Shown here piece by piece: positions 23,476 through 34,139 of a stretch of 64,000 nucleotides of DNA. The notes below the pieces were generated by a model that did no database searches, was not told the origin of the DNA, and worked only from the letters and a program-made list of their open reading frames with translations. The DNA lies in NCBI GenBank assembly GCA_016271365.2, contig CM028129.1:1007513501-1007577500 (forward strand), read 5' to 3'. Positions within the stretch are counted from its first letter, which is position 1, and every line of letters starts with the position of its first letter. This stretch comes from Neoceratodus forsteri. Its lineage: Eukaryota; Chordata; Ceratodontiformes; Ceratodontidae. The position numbers and the translations under genes were made by a program.

Positions 23476-24480
23476 CGCTCTGGATATCCTTAAGGCCAGT
23501 AGGAAATCTTCTACTAGGAAAACTTATGATTCTAAATGAAAGAGGTTTGGGTTCTGGTGTTCCCAGAGGCACATTCAGCTGATATTGCCACTGCCCTAGG
23601 TTATTTGGTATATCTTAACAGTTTAGGCCTTCAGCCTACCACTCTCAAGGTGCATTTGGCAGCTATTTCTGCTTTTCTTTCGGCTGGGAAGGGTTCTTCT
23701 CTAGCTTCCACCCAGTTTTCAAGAAATTCTTTAAAGGTTTGGGTCACATCAGTCCTCCTTCAGGGATCCGATTCCTTTGTGGGACCTGAATATCTGTATT
23801 GCACAGCTGATGCAGCCTCCCTTTGAACCCCTTTGCTCAGCTGAGCTCAAGTATCTGACTAGGAAAACTGTATTCCTGGTTGCTATTACCTCTGACAGGA
23901 GAATCAGTGAGTTACAGGCTCTTATCAGTGGAACCTGATTTCATCTCATTCCATAGGGATAAGGTGGTCCTTCAGTACAAATAGGAAATTCATCCCAAAG
24001 TGGTATCAGACTTCCATCTGAACCAATCTATGACATTGCCTGTATTTTTCACTGATCACTCCTCCTCTGGAGAGAGGAGATTACACAATCTCGATGTAAA
24101 GAAGGTTCTGAGTTACTACTTAGAATCCACTAAGCCCCATAGAAACTACTGCTCCCAGCTGTTTATCACTTATGGTGGTGGTAAAGGCAAGCCTGCCACC
24201 AAGAGATATGTGCTAGGTGGGTTGTCTCTTGCATACGGTTCTGCTACTCAAAATTGGGGAAAGAGCCACCCTCATGCCTGAGGACTCACTCTACCAGAGG
24301 TACAGCTGCTTCGGTCGCAGCAGCTAGAGACATAACCTTAGTGGAAATCTGTAAAGCAGCCACCTGGAAGACTGTTCTCACATTCACCAAGCATTACTCC
24401 CTGGACATTCAGGCTAGAAGTGATGCTAGGTTTGGTACTGCAGAGCCTGTTCCCAAAATAGGTTCTGTAGTCCCCTCCTC
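23476..24480 (+). pseudogene. DIRS-B tyrosine recombinase
   Basis: The N-terminal part reads ASRKSSTRKTYDSK (23497) and LKVHLAAISAFLSAGK (23645). Catalytic blocks follow: DRRISELQAL (about 23894), HSTRGTAASVAAARDI (about 24288), and ATWKTVLTFTKHYSLDI (about 24360), with Trp and the nucleophile Tyr present. Breaks are limited to a few indels and a stop, so this is one of the better preserved YR copies. Confidence 0.83.
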
Positions 24481-24511
24481 CTTGGGGGTACTGCTTGGTA
24501 GTCTGAATATA

Positions 24512-24604
24512 GTCAGAATACAGCAAGACTTCATGTTGTTTGAAGAAAAAACTACTCACCTTAGTAATTGTGTTTCTTCTAATGGAGTCTCGCTGTATTC
24601 TGAC
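24512..24604 (+). repeat. DIRS-B internal complementary region
   Basis: Arms GTCAGAATACAGCAAGACTTC and the reverse-complementary GGAGTCTCGCTGTATTCTGAC flank ACTACTCACCTTAGTAATTG. In reverse complement it joins the element's right and left ends. Confidence 0.83.
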
Positions 24605-24889
24605 CTCCCTCCCTGCCTCCCCTCCTAGAACCTAGTCGTTTTGGGATGTGGATGGGTAGGCGCAGTGTTGCACCCTAGGGGTATACCTGGGTGCATCTTC
24701 TTAATTGAAGATTGTTTTTTGTTCCTTTGTTTTATTACCTGCTTGGATTCTTTTTGGGCATCTCGACTCGAGTCTTTGGACCCTAAAATTGATGTCTTTT
24801 GCCCTTTGGCACAAAAGTTTTAAAAACTATTTCTGGGTTGTTAGTTGCTTAGTATAGGGCTCGCAAGAATCAGACGGTTACACTGAAGA

Positions 24890-25061
24890 GTACCTGGGAC
24901 AGAGGTTTGAAAACAGAGCTCGAGCTCAACGTTCTATGCCTTGGCATAGAGTTAACTTCCTCTCTGGAGCAGTTCAAGTGCTGGAGCTAACTGCATATAG
25001 TCAGAATACAGCAAGACTCCATTAGAAGAAACACAGTTACTAAGGTGAGCAATTTTCTCTT
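24890..25061 (+). repeat. DIRS-B right inverted terminal repeat and terminus
   Basis: Reverse complement of the left ITR, then a right-end tail ACTAAGGTGAGCAATTTTCT. The AAGGTGAG resembles a splice donor. Confidence 0.83.
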
Positions 25062-25520
25062 CCTGGTGATGACCACAGATGCCTTGGGTTCGGGCTGGGG
25101 TGCCCATCTGATCCTCTTCAGAACTCTGGGCCAGTGGACCCCTCTGGATACAGTTCTGGACAGCAGCACTCTGGAGATGAGGGCTGTTCTACAAGGCCTG
25201 CAGGCCTTTGCTGCCCTCTTTGTGGAAAAACAGATGCTAATTCATACAGACTATTTTGGTGATGTACTGTATCAGCCGACGAGGCAGAGTGCATTTGTAT
25301 CTTCTCCACAGCGAGGCGATGACAGTTTGGAACTGGGTGGTGGAACACAACATATTCATCAGCAGTGTTCTGCTAGGTACCCTGAATGCACTAGTGGATT
25401 GCCTCAGTCCATCCAGTGTGCTGTGCTATAAATGGGAACTTTCAAACTCCATTGTGGATGACTCTGTTGAAAAATGGGGTTGACCAGACATAGACCTGCG
25501 TCTCCATTGTAGTGCAGAAA
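25062..25520 (+). pseudogene. DIRS-C RNase H piece
   Basis: Reads MTTDALGSGWGAHLI (25068), LEMRAVLQGLQAFAA (25173), then broken YINKQ-type sequence, and PDIDLRLHCSAE (25487), the start of the methyltransferase-like block PDxDLFASPLNAKL. It stops at 25520 where DIRS-K starts. The next residues (FCSLHGLEF-like) are found at 50252. Confidence 0.72.
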
Positions 25521-25800
25521 GAACAGTTATGTAAGAACGTACTGTAACGGTAGATCTTCGAGAGAATCTTTTCCATCAGGCTGTACCTTTGGAACGATAC
25601 CCACGTCAGTACTAAGACCACATGGAAACATTTACAAGCAGTCAGCCAGGAGTTGCCCACAATGACATCATACGTCAGCATCTACATAAATGGGGGCAGC
25701 CCCTCCTTTCCTCAGTTTCCTGCCAGAGATTTTGCTTGGAGGACCTCCCTGTAGTCTAGGGAACCAGGATAGAACCCAGCACTCCACATACCAGGTGAGA
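25521..25800 (-). repeat. DIRS-K right terminus and ITR
   Basis: Read on the minus strand, it carries GCCTGATGG, GATTCTCTCGAAGATCTACC and AACTGTTCTTTC. This matches the DIRS-J right end at 47380-47447 (GCCTGATGAGTGATTCTC, GAAGATCTAC, AACTGTTCTGTC). Confidence 0.7.
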
Positions 25801-25869
25801 GACAGTGCTGGAAGAGACCGCAATAAAGACAACAGTACAAAGATCATTTGTTACAGCCTCTAAGGGGCA

Positions 25870-25995
25870 TGGTCTTATGAGAGATTCTCTGAAAGAGTTA
25901 CTGTTGTGGCAAGTTCTTGCGTAACTGTTCTGTCTTCTTCGAGGAGATCTCTTTCTTCAAGCCACACATTTGGAACAAGTCCCAAACAGTACCAA
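25870..25995 (-). repeat. DIRS-K internal complementary region
   Basis: Contains both a right-end-like part (GAGAGATTCTCTGAAAGAG, GTAACTGTTCTGTC) and a left-end-like part (TTCGAGGAGATCTC, TTTCTTCAAGCC) side by side, as expected for an ICR. It is homologous to the ICR of J at 47000-47075. Confidence 0.6.
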
Positions 25996-26059
25996 AAGCT
26001 AACAGTCTGGGTGGCTGGTGCTTATAGGCTTATGATGATAGGGCTTTGAGCACAGCTAG

Positions 26060-26360
26060 GCCAAACCCAGCTTGTCTGTGAGACACCATGTCCAGACTTT
26101 AGTGTTTAGTGAAGGTGTGGACAGCACTCCATGTGGCAGCTGCACAGATGTCTGCAGCGAAAACATTCCGAAAACAAGCTACAGAAGTGGCCATGCCTCT
26201 AGTGGAATGAGCATGAACCACACCTATATGCAAAGTGCGATCCACATGCCTTGTGTCTGAAGAGGTCCCAGGTGAGCTTCCCATCCTGATCCTGAAGTAT
26301 GTGGGGTAGGAGTCAAGAATGAGATGCCCTTGAGCAGGTTGTTGTGTTCCATCCACCACT
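26060..26360 (-). pseudogene. DIRS-K tyrosine recombinase, C-terminal part
   Basis: The minus strand reads HSTRGMATSVACFRNVFAAD then ICAAATWSAVHTFTKH, giving the H-x-x-R and Trp motifs. The Tyr position after KH reads a stop in this copy. Only the C-terminal third remains. Confidence 0.75.
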
Positions 26361-26399
26361 AGAGCGCTTTGCTCAAGGGAGGCATTACTAGAATCTCTG

Positions 26400-27030
26400 T
26401 TCTAGAGCATCTGTCAGCTGGTCACACTGGACTCTCATGATCCACTGTGGGATCCCCACTTGCAGCCTGGCCAGTGACATGACGACAGTGGCTGCCGCCA
26501 GAAGGCCCAGAAACATCCTTGCTGAGGCATAATGGCTGTCGTATACCAATTGTGTCTGCTGTGTCCAGTGGCAGAAATGCAGAACCTTAGGCCGTATCCA
26601 TAGCTGCCCTTATGTACTGCAGTCATTGGCAGGGTGTCAGTATAGACTTTGGTATGTTGACTGTCACCCCCAGCGCGTCGAATATCTGTCTGTCTGATTC
26701 GAGGTAAAATCTGCAGCAGTTGGTCACTGAAGTGGGTTTTTAATAGCCAGTTGTCCAGGTAAGGAAAGACAGACTGACCTTCCTGCAAAGTGCTGCCACC
26801 ACTGCCAAGCATTTGGTAAAGACTTGTGGTGCAGAAGATAAGCCAAAGGGCAACACTTCGAACTGGTAATGCTCCCCAAAAGGAGGAACCTCTGTTATTG
26901 CCTGAGGTTTCTGTATTTTGATATGGAGGCACGATCCTTCATATCCAGGGAGCAAATCCAGTCACTTGTTTGCAGTAGGGGAAGGAGACCCTGAGAGACC
27001 ATCTGAAACTTTTTGTATTCTATGAAGAAG
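26400..27030 (-). pseudogene. DIRS-K reverse transcriptase, central part
   Basis: The minus strand reads KFQMVSQG, WICSLDMKD, HYQFEVLPFGLSSAPQVFTK, FPYLDNWLLKTHF and LLAAATVVMSLARLQVGIP. The catalytic box is YLDN (26761-26750), with Asn in place of the second Asp, a change shared with DIRS-J. Upstream residues lie at 47450-47690 beyond DIRS-J. Confidence 0.75.
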
Positions 27031-27283
27031 TTTAGATCTTAGAGGATATCGCTTTCATCAAGCCACACCTATGGAAGTATAGCTGCCAGGTGTTAGAGCC
27101 ACATGGAAACTTTTTTGCAAGTAATTCAGTAGGGGCCGCCCACAACATCTTATGCCAACATCCTCTGTATATAAACCTGGATGACACCTCCTCTCAGTTC
27201 TTTTCCCGCTGTCTGCCATATTCACCCAACCCTCCAAGGAGGTGCTGCCGCTAGAGTAGACTGCTTATTTGTAAGATTTTTTG
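27031..27283 (+). repeat. DIRS-J left inverted terminal repeat
   Basis: Starts TTAGATCTTAGAGGATATC, then TTTCATCAAGCCACACCTATG and GAGCCACATGGAAACTTTTTTGC. The reverse complement of the right-end block at 47310-47400 (GCAAAAGGTTTCCATGTGATC, CCATAGGTGTGGCCTGATGA) matches. A TATATAAACC motif at 27170 could be a TATA-like element. DIRS-F starts at 27284. Confidence 0.78.
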
Positions 27284-27420
27284 TTTCTAGGGACATGGAT
27301 ATGTTGTTCATCCACACTGTCTGGCAGGTATCCTTGCCGCTTTAAATCTTGCCGGAAGGTCTTCAAGCTGGCTCCTCCCACCCACCCGGGTGGTAAAACT
27401 CTCGGCTCCGCCCCATGACG
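27284..27420 (+). repeat. DIRS-F left inverted terminal repeat
   Basis: GTTCATCCACACTGTCTGGCAGGTATCCTTGC and the following CCGGAAGGTCTTCAAG block (given in parts) appear in reverse complement at 38530-38615. Confidence 0.85.
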
Positions 27421-27546
27421 CCAGATCTTCCTTACCGCTTGGAAGCTCAGGTTCCCTCCTTAACGCTCTGCGTGTAAGACTGGTTCCTAACTACTTCGGT
27501 TTCCGAAATTAAAGTTCAAGGTTTCTAGACTTGGTCCTTCTTCCTC

Positions 27547-29860
27547 GTGGCTGCGATGGACAAATCGACTCCCGGTTTCCGGAGATGCCCATGCGGGCAG
27601 AAGATGTCTCGGACGGATCCGCACTCCACGTGCGTCTACTGCTTATGCCTTGAGCACGACCCGCAGGCTTCCGACCTGTGCTCTACTTTCTCGGCCTACG
27701 TCCTGGAAGACCGTGCTGCCCGTCTGCAACTTGGGCGACCCAAAAAGCACTACCCTCCGGTAAAGTCGAAGGAGGCCCGGTTGGCGGTTTCTGCGGCGGC
27801 GGGCTCGGCGGAACAGCTAGAGCAGATGATCACCCTCGAAGAGGAGGCGGCGTGGGCCGCATCTTCCTCGGCCGCGGCATTTATCCCGCTCTCCCTGGGA
27901 TCCTCATATTCTGCTTCCTTTAAGGAGCTTTGTCCCTCTCCACTAAGGGAGAGGGACCAACATCAGCTGGACCTTCCTCTTGGTCCAAAAAGAAGGACAA
28001 GGGTAAGTCCCTCCGTCGGCCTCTTGGGAGCCGGGAGAGGTCCCCCTCCCGGTGGTCGACCATCGACTTGATCGATGCTTGACCCACTAGGCTTCACGGT
28101 GTCCCGTCAGGTCAGTTGGCCGAGACTCCCGTCGGCGCAGTCGAGATCTTTCTCGACCCGTTGGATGGGTTGTTGACGTCGAGCCGAAATCCTCTCTCCC
28201 GGTTCCCCGGTGGTGGTTGAGGATCCGTGGGCTTGCCAGTGCCTCGGTTCCGGGCCCTCGGGTGACCTCCGAGCCGAGGGAGGCGGTTCCCCGCCCCTCG
28301 CACCCTCCTCGGAAAGCCGAGGTTCTGATCTCGGTCTGCTTTCGTGGTCAGCCGATCCCGCCGCCATAGGCGGTCTCGGTCTCGGCACCACGGCAAGCGG
28401 CGCCGCCGCTTGTCCTCGTCCTCCTCCTCGGACGAGGGGAGGCTTCGACGCAAGTTGCGTCGACGATATGAGGACCTCATGTGGCAACAGCTTCTTCTGG
28501 CCGAGAACAAGTCGACGTCGTCGCCTTCCCCGGCCATTAAGTGGCTGTCACCGGAGTGGCTGAAGCAACCCCTCGCTTAGCCGAGGCGCCTGTTTCCAGG
28601 CCTGTTGCTCAGCCAAAACCAGCTGCTCCACCGATTCTGGTGGAACCTCCGCCTCCACAGCCGTTGTTTGGGGCTCCGACCAAGAACTCTCGGTCGGCCC
28701 TGGGTCTGCCCCATAGGCTGTCTGTCACCCTCACTCCCGATCGCCCTCGGCAGGTGGAGGGTGGCTCAGGCCCGAGGCAGCTCTTTGCGGACTCTTCTGA
28801 GTCCGACGATTCCTCCCTTTTCTCCAGGCGGGTGGACTTAGAGTCCTCTGGAGGTCAGTCGCTGGACGATAGCCCTTTGTCCTTCCTGGGTTTGCTTAGG
28901 CTCATCTCGGGAGTCCACCGGAATGCAGCTCGAGCCTGTATCCAAGCGGGCCAAGTATCCCCTCACGGAGATATTGGACCGAGGGGATTCCCCTACGGAG
29001 GCCTTTCCTGTGGCCGAGGCCATTGTGGGCCCGGCCTTGGAGCTCTGGCAGCGCCCTGCTTCCTGCCCTGCGCCTTCGGCCAGGATGGCCAGGAAGTATG
29101 CGGTCCCTACCGGTTCCCTGTCCGGTTTCTCGGAACATCCCTCAGCCGAGGGGTTAGTTACCGACAGCATTTTCCGGCGTGCCCGGAAACGCTAGGGACG
29201 TGGACAAACCTCCCGACAAGGAGTCCAAGAAATTGGACTATGCCGGGCGAAAAGTCTACGCTGCGTCCTCCCTTGGCCTTCGTCAGGCCAGCTCGGCCGT
29301 GCTTATGGCACATTTCTCTCATGCCCTGTTGGGCTCCTTGGACGAGGTAGTCCCTCATCTCCCGGCTGACCTGCAGACCCGCGGTTGAGCAGGTGCGGGA
29401 CCAGGGCAGGGCAGTGGCCAAGCAGCAACTTCAGACTGCTCTGGACATTGGAGACTCATGCGCCAGGTCAGTCGCGGCCGCAGTGGCTATGCGCCGTCGG
29501 GCATGGCTGAGGATATCCACTTTCACATCGGATACCCAGCACAAGTTGGCGGATGTCCCCTTCCTGTGGACCGACCTCTTCGGCCCTGGGGTGGAAGGTC
29601 ACCTCCAGAGGATCGAGAAGTCCAATGCCACCTTGGACTCGGTCTCATCCGCTCAGAGGGACAAGGGCTGCAGACCACAGCCTAAGCCCTTTTGTCTGTC
29701 TGCGCCCGCAGCACGTCCGGCCCAGCAACGTCAGGGCCAGCAGGGTCGTGCTTGGCATCCCAAACCCAAGCCCGCAGCTTCCTCCTCCAGGAAGCAGGGA
29801 GGTAAAAGCCCAGGAGGTCCCTCGGCGGTCCCCTCCAAGCCTACCCAGTGGCAGAGTTGA
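27547..29860 (+). pseudogene. DIRS-F gag with zinc knuckle and Arg/Ser-rich domain
   Basis: It starts at ATG 27556 or 27547 (MDKSTPGFRRCPCGQKM). A zinc-knuckle-like motif follows at 27631-27681 (C-x2-C-x4-H-x7-C). A basic Arg/Ser repeat at 28344-28420 (SRSRRHRRSRSRHH, then KRRRR) resembles the RS domains of splicing factors, followed by SSSSSSDEG. After proline-rich and acidic parts (ADSSESDDSSLFSRR), the conserved C-terminal block at 29460-29560 reads AMRRRAWLRISTFTSDTQ. The tail is basic, rich in Gln, Pro and Lys. At least five frame changes occur without long decayed stretches. Confidence 0.78.
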
Positions 29861-29875
29861 GGGGTGTCGCCCAAC

Positions 29876-30220
29876 CTCGTCCACCTGCCAGAGTTCCCCG
29901 TGGGGCAGCTCCGCCACTTTCTTCCGCCTCTGGTCCGTTATTACCACAGACCGTGGGTGTTGGAAGTGGTGGGAAAGAACCTGCCTCTGAGTCCGAGCAG
30001 GCCCCACCCTTCAGGCCGTCAGCACTCGGGGCCTCAGGGTCCGAGAAGTCCTCACTGTCGGCTCGCCGAGCCGACATCGCTATCCTCCCGAGAAGGAGGT
30101 AATCGAGAGGTGGTGGATCCTCCTCAGACCCGGAGTTTGTGTCCAAGTACTTCCTGGTTCCGAAACGGACGGGGGGCTGGCGCCCCATTCTTGACCTGCA
30201 GACCTAAACAAGTTCCTAAG
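29876..30220 (+). pseudogene. DIRS-F pol, N-terminal part
   Basis: Reads RLRHFLPLW-like and ITTDRGCWKWW in one frame, with VLEVVGKNLPLSPSRPHPSG in another. It then gives KEVIERWWILL, and WRPILDLQ-like then LNKFLR immediately before the DIRS-G insertion at 30221. The RT continues at 35752. Confidence 0.75.
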
Positions 30221-30235
30221 ATCTTCCTGGACATA

Positions 30236-30432
30236 AGTCTCCACCACTCATTCACACTAGTGGGATTAGCGCCGGAGGCACTAGGACCCATCGGGGCAAA
30301 CTTTTGCTGGAGGGTGGCGCGAGATGGCGCCCGGCGGCACGGCACCGCGAGCAGCTCGAGCGGCAATGACTTTCTCGGCGACGACCCTCCAACCGCCTCA
30401 GTTCCTTTTTTCCCGCCGTCGAGTGCGCTTCA
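30236..30432 (+). repeat. DIRS-G left inverted terminal repeat
   Basis: GTCTCCACCACTCATTCACAC, then GGATTAGCGCCGGAGGCACT, a GC-rich core, and CCAACCGCCTCAGT. All are found in reverse complement at 35507-35706 with few differences. Confidence 0.9.
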
Positions 30433-30611
30433 GTGACAACGTCACTCGCCTGTCGGGAGTCAAACTTCAAACTAGCGCATAGTTTTCAGTTTATTTTTTT
30501 GTAACATTATCACGATAGTAGTATCGCTTAGTTTTATTCTATTTTCGTTAAATTTTTCTAATATTTTAAATTTAACTTACTTGAAGAAGTCTCTACTGGA
30601 CGGAGTCGACC

Positions 30612-32420
30612 ATGAGCAGGTCAGGTGACGGTAGGGAGACTTCGTATGAAAGCTGTTCAGTCAGCCGGGCTGGGTCCGGTCAGCCTCCTTCTCCTCAGCG
30701 GGGTTCCGACAACGGTCAGTCCGATGCCCGGGGGGATGGGCGGTCCCCCCGTCGGCATAAAAATAAACGGTCGCATTCTCGGCACCGTTCGGCCTCGAGC
30801 TCTTCTTCGGCCCACAGGTCAAAAAAGAGAAGGCATCACTCGAGGTCGCCCTCTGGTATGTCTGCGCGTCGACGGTCGGTTATCGTTGCTACTTGCGGTC
30901 TCCTCCTCGACATCGCAAGTTCCGCAACCGTTGTCCCGACATGCGAGCCCCTCCCGCCTATAGGTAGGGCTCCAGATGAGCAGTTTCATCAGTGAGCCGC
31001 TCTTATGGGCGATGGGCTCGGAGGTTGGTTCTTCTGCCTGGCTCGGTTGCCACGAGCCCCGGCTCCTCCGGCGATCAGGTAGAGGCGGTTGGACCTTCCT
31101 AGTCGCGTGGCGCCTTCTTTGGTGCCAGCGACTCTGCTAAGTAGTTTCCCCTCACATAGCTGCGGCGCGCAGGGGCCACACAGATGCCCTTATCTCCTGT
31201 TTTTCCTTCTCTAGCTTTCCAGGTTCTTGGGCGTTCCCGGCGCCCTCTGCGGGTCTGTCGGCTCGTCGGTGCGCTTTCGGTGCCGCTGGGCCTTGCGGGT
31301 CGTCGCGCGCCGCGGTTTGGCGGCGCCGTGGGTCTGGCGGGCGCCATTGGCGACGCTGGTCGGGCGGCGCCACGGCGACGCCGGCTTGGTCGGGCGGCGG
31401 AGTGCACTCTCGCGCCGCTGCGTTCTTCGTGCCGTGCCCTCCATGGTGCCGTTTCAACCTGTTTTGCCTTCTCGTGCCGGGGCCCTCGGGGACTCTCCTT
31501 GTTTCTCTGCTATTTCCTCCTCTCCTAATTTTCACTCCTTTCCTGTCCAAACAGTCCTTCCTGGACCATCAGGAGATGATGTTGAGCCTGACCCAGACCT
31601 TCGGTTGGGTGATGAAGTGGAGAAAACAGGATCTTTCTTTGCTACGTCGAGGACCTGTCCTTTAAGTCTCTGTTGAGGAACCTGAGATCCACTCTTTCTC
31701 TCCAGACTACAGATATCGATCCTGGGAAGATATTAAGACTCCAGTATCTTCATGCTTGGAGATCCCTACGGATTTGACTCCTCGATCCAGCCTTCCTTAG
31801 GCAGCTGTCTCAAATGGTATGGAATAATCCTGCTCTTATTCCCTCAGTGGCTAAATCCATTGATAAGGTATTCAGCTCCCAAGGATCGTCCCATTTTGGC
31901 ATCCCAAGCCTTTGCGGATCCTATTGTAGTCCTGGCAGAAGAATGACAAGGTCGTTCTTCCTCAAACTACTACAGCTCGACCTATTAACAAAGAGTCTCG
32001 TAAGATTGATACATTAGGTAAGAGAGTCTTTGCTGCCTCCATCTAAGTATCGTATTGCCAGTTATCAAGGCTATTTTTCTCAGTATGAGTATATCCTGTG
32101 GCACACTATCAAAAGAATGGTTGAAGCTCTTCCAGATTCGGACTCCGAGTCAGAACTTCTTCTGACCGTTATTAGAGGTATTGAGTCCAATAACCAACAG
32201 GTCAAGGCCGCCATGGACGCTTTCGACACTGCTTCTCGCTCAGCGGCCGCAGGTATTTGTACTCGGCGCCATTCCTGGCTGCGTACTTCTGGCTTCACGA
32301 ATGATGCTCAGCAGCAGGTAATGGCGCTGCTTTCGATGGCTCCTATCTTTTTGGCCCTCAGGTGGAGCCAGGTGGAACTTTCTCCTCGGTGGAGGTCGTC
32401 TGATGTACTTCTACAACCAG
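30612..32420 (+). pseudogene. DIRS-G gag with Arg/Ser-rich N-terminal domain
   Basis: It starts at ATG 30612 (MSRSGDGRETSYESC). Residues of the first frame include RRHKNKRSHSRHRSASSSSS and RSKKRRHHSRSP (30745-30860), a basic RS-like domain. The middle is GC-rich and frame-broken. The C-terminal block at 32045-32320 reads YRIASYQGYFSQYEYILWHT, then DTASRSAAAGICTRRHSWLR and TSGFTNDAQQQV, the conserved WLR block. No N-terminal zinc knuckle was recognised here, unlike DIRS-F. Gag identity is from position and this block. Confidence 0.75.
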
Positions 32421-34135
32421 TGGAAGTCCATAACCTGGACAAATGGGTCCTTGATAATTCGCGAGGGTTATTATCTCAATTTCTTGGAAACCCCCCCGAA
32501 TTGTCCTCCCAGATGACAACCCAGGTTGTCGGCCTCTCAGTCAGACCTCCTCACCGCCGAGATCCAGGGCCTTCTAAACAACAGGGCAATAGAACCGGTG
32601 CCCCCATTCTAGACCTCAGAAAGTTAAACAAATTTCTCCCCAGGGAGAAATTCAAAATGATTTCCCTAGGTACCCTGTTACCCTTGCTGCATCAGCACGA
32701 CTGGCTGGCCTCCTGGATATGCAGGACGCCACCAGTATATCCCCATCCACCCGACCCACATAAGTTCCTCAGGTTTGTGCTTTGGGTCAGCATTATCAGT
32801 TCTGAGTCCTGCCCTTTGGGCTATCCTCGCGCATGAGTTTTACAAAGTGTTGTGCAGTTCTCCGCGCATCTCAGGAAGATCGGACTCCGAGTGTTTCCCT
32901 AACTGGACGATTGGCTTCTAGCAAGCCCTTACAGCCAAGGGACTTTGGAAGCCATGTAAACGACTTCTCGTCTTCTTACGTCCATGGGAGTTCTGCTGAA
33001 TTTAGAAAATCACAACTGCAGCCCTCCCAGAGGCTCCTTTTCATAGGGACTCTTCTGGACACCTCTTCCGCGAAGGCTTTCCTTCCAGAGGACAGAAGAC
33101 TCGACATCCTTCGGATGGCCCGTTACATCGGGGAGAACCAATCGGTTACAGCTCTCTCGATGCAACGCATGTTGGGTCTCATGGCATCCTCGGTGTTCAC
33201 TGTACCCCTGGCCAGGTTGCACATGAGAACCACCCAATGGATGCTCTCCACTCAGTGGTCTCCGACCTCTCACCCCCAGTCTTATCCCATCAAGGTGACG
33301 GAGCCCCTTCAAAGGTCTCTCACCTGGTGGTCTCAAGAGAGCAATCTCCTGGAAGGATTCCCTTTGCTCCCCGGATCATCAGATCTCCATCACCACAAAC
33401 GCACGTCACACGGGATGGGGAGCTCACTGTCACCCCTCCACACTCAAGTGTATGGACTGATTCGAAACTCATCTCCACATAAATGTCCTGGAGATGAGAG
33501 CAGTCCTCTATGCGATCCGAGCTCTGAAGGATGTCCTTTGTCACAAGAACATTCTCCTTCAAACGGACAACAAAGCTGTGATGTATTACATCAACAAGCA
33601 AGGCGGTGCTCATCCTTATCCCCTTTGCAGGGAAGCAATGAGGGTGTGGGAGTGGTGCTTGGAGCACAAGTCTCTGATTCAAGCGGTTTATTTGCCAGGT
33701 ATACAAAACAACCTAGCAGATCACCTCAGCAGAACGGAGGCAAACCCTCACGAGTGGTCTCTCGATCCAGCCGTAGCTCGGTCACTGTTCGAAGAGTGGG
33801 GGACTCCAGACCTGGACCTTTTTGCATCCCCACTCAATGCAAAACTGCCTCTCTTCTGCTCCAGAAATCCAGGGCCTGGCATTTTCTGTCAGGATGCGTT
33901 CAGGCTGCGTGGACAAAGCGCTTTCCCTACGCCTTTCACCGCTTCCTCTTATCCAGAGATACTCCTCAAGTTCGAGTCTCAGGGGACCAAAATGATTCTC
34001 ATTGCTCCCTCCTGGCCTCGGCAACTATAGGTTTCCTCTACTCAACAGTATGTTGGCAGCCTCTCGAGACCACTTCCCTTGCAAATCAATCTTTTGACTC
34101 AGGGGTTCATTGGTCCATCCCAACCTGAAATCACT
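32420..34135 (+). pseudogene. DIRS-G pol: RT, RNase H, methyltransferase-like region
   Basis: RT: APILDLRKLNKFLPREKFKM (32610s), then frame-broken LLDMQDA and VLPFGLSS blocks. The catalytic box at 32900-32911 reads stop-L-D-D (TAC to TAA). The thumb is at 33000-33200. RNase H: DNKAVMYYINKQGGAHPYPL (33568) and ADHLSRTEAN (33716). Methyltransferase-like: WGTPDLDLFASPLNAKLPLF (33799), then TPFTASSYPEILL in place of FPPFPLI after a shift, and MILIAPSWPRQL (33991). A 431-codon open stretch in a neighbouring frame is a shadow. Confidence 0.82.
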
Positions 34136-34139
34136 TCAC

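Larger units (their letters stand above)
19435..25061 (+). mobile_element. DIRS-B, complete DIRS retrotransposon
   Basis: Inverted terminal repeats lie at 19435-19610 and 24890-25061 (shared blocks AACGTTCTATGCCTTGGCAT, GTTACACTGAAGAGTAC and GTCAGAATACAGC in one orientation). Gag, pol and YR follow in order, with an ICR at 24512-24604. The reverse complement of the ICR bridges the right end (ACTAAGGTGAG) and the left end (AACATGAAG...TTGCTGTATTCTGAC). It is inserted in DIRS-C between the RT thumb and RNase H. The reading order of DIRS-C is restored by removing it, and only a shared TTC is visible at the joints. Confidence 0.88.

Noticed and set aside
31099..31676. Arg- and Pro-rich open frames on both strands
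   Set aside because: Produced by the GC-rich gag region of DIRS-G; no consistent frame and no motif.
32833..34128. 431-codon frame as a separate gene
   Set aside because: Only partly the pol frame of DIRS-G; RNase H and methyltransferase-like motifs lie in the neighbouring frame at 33494-34030.
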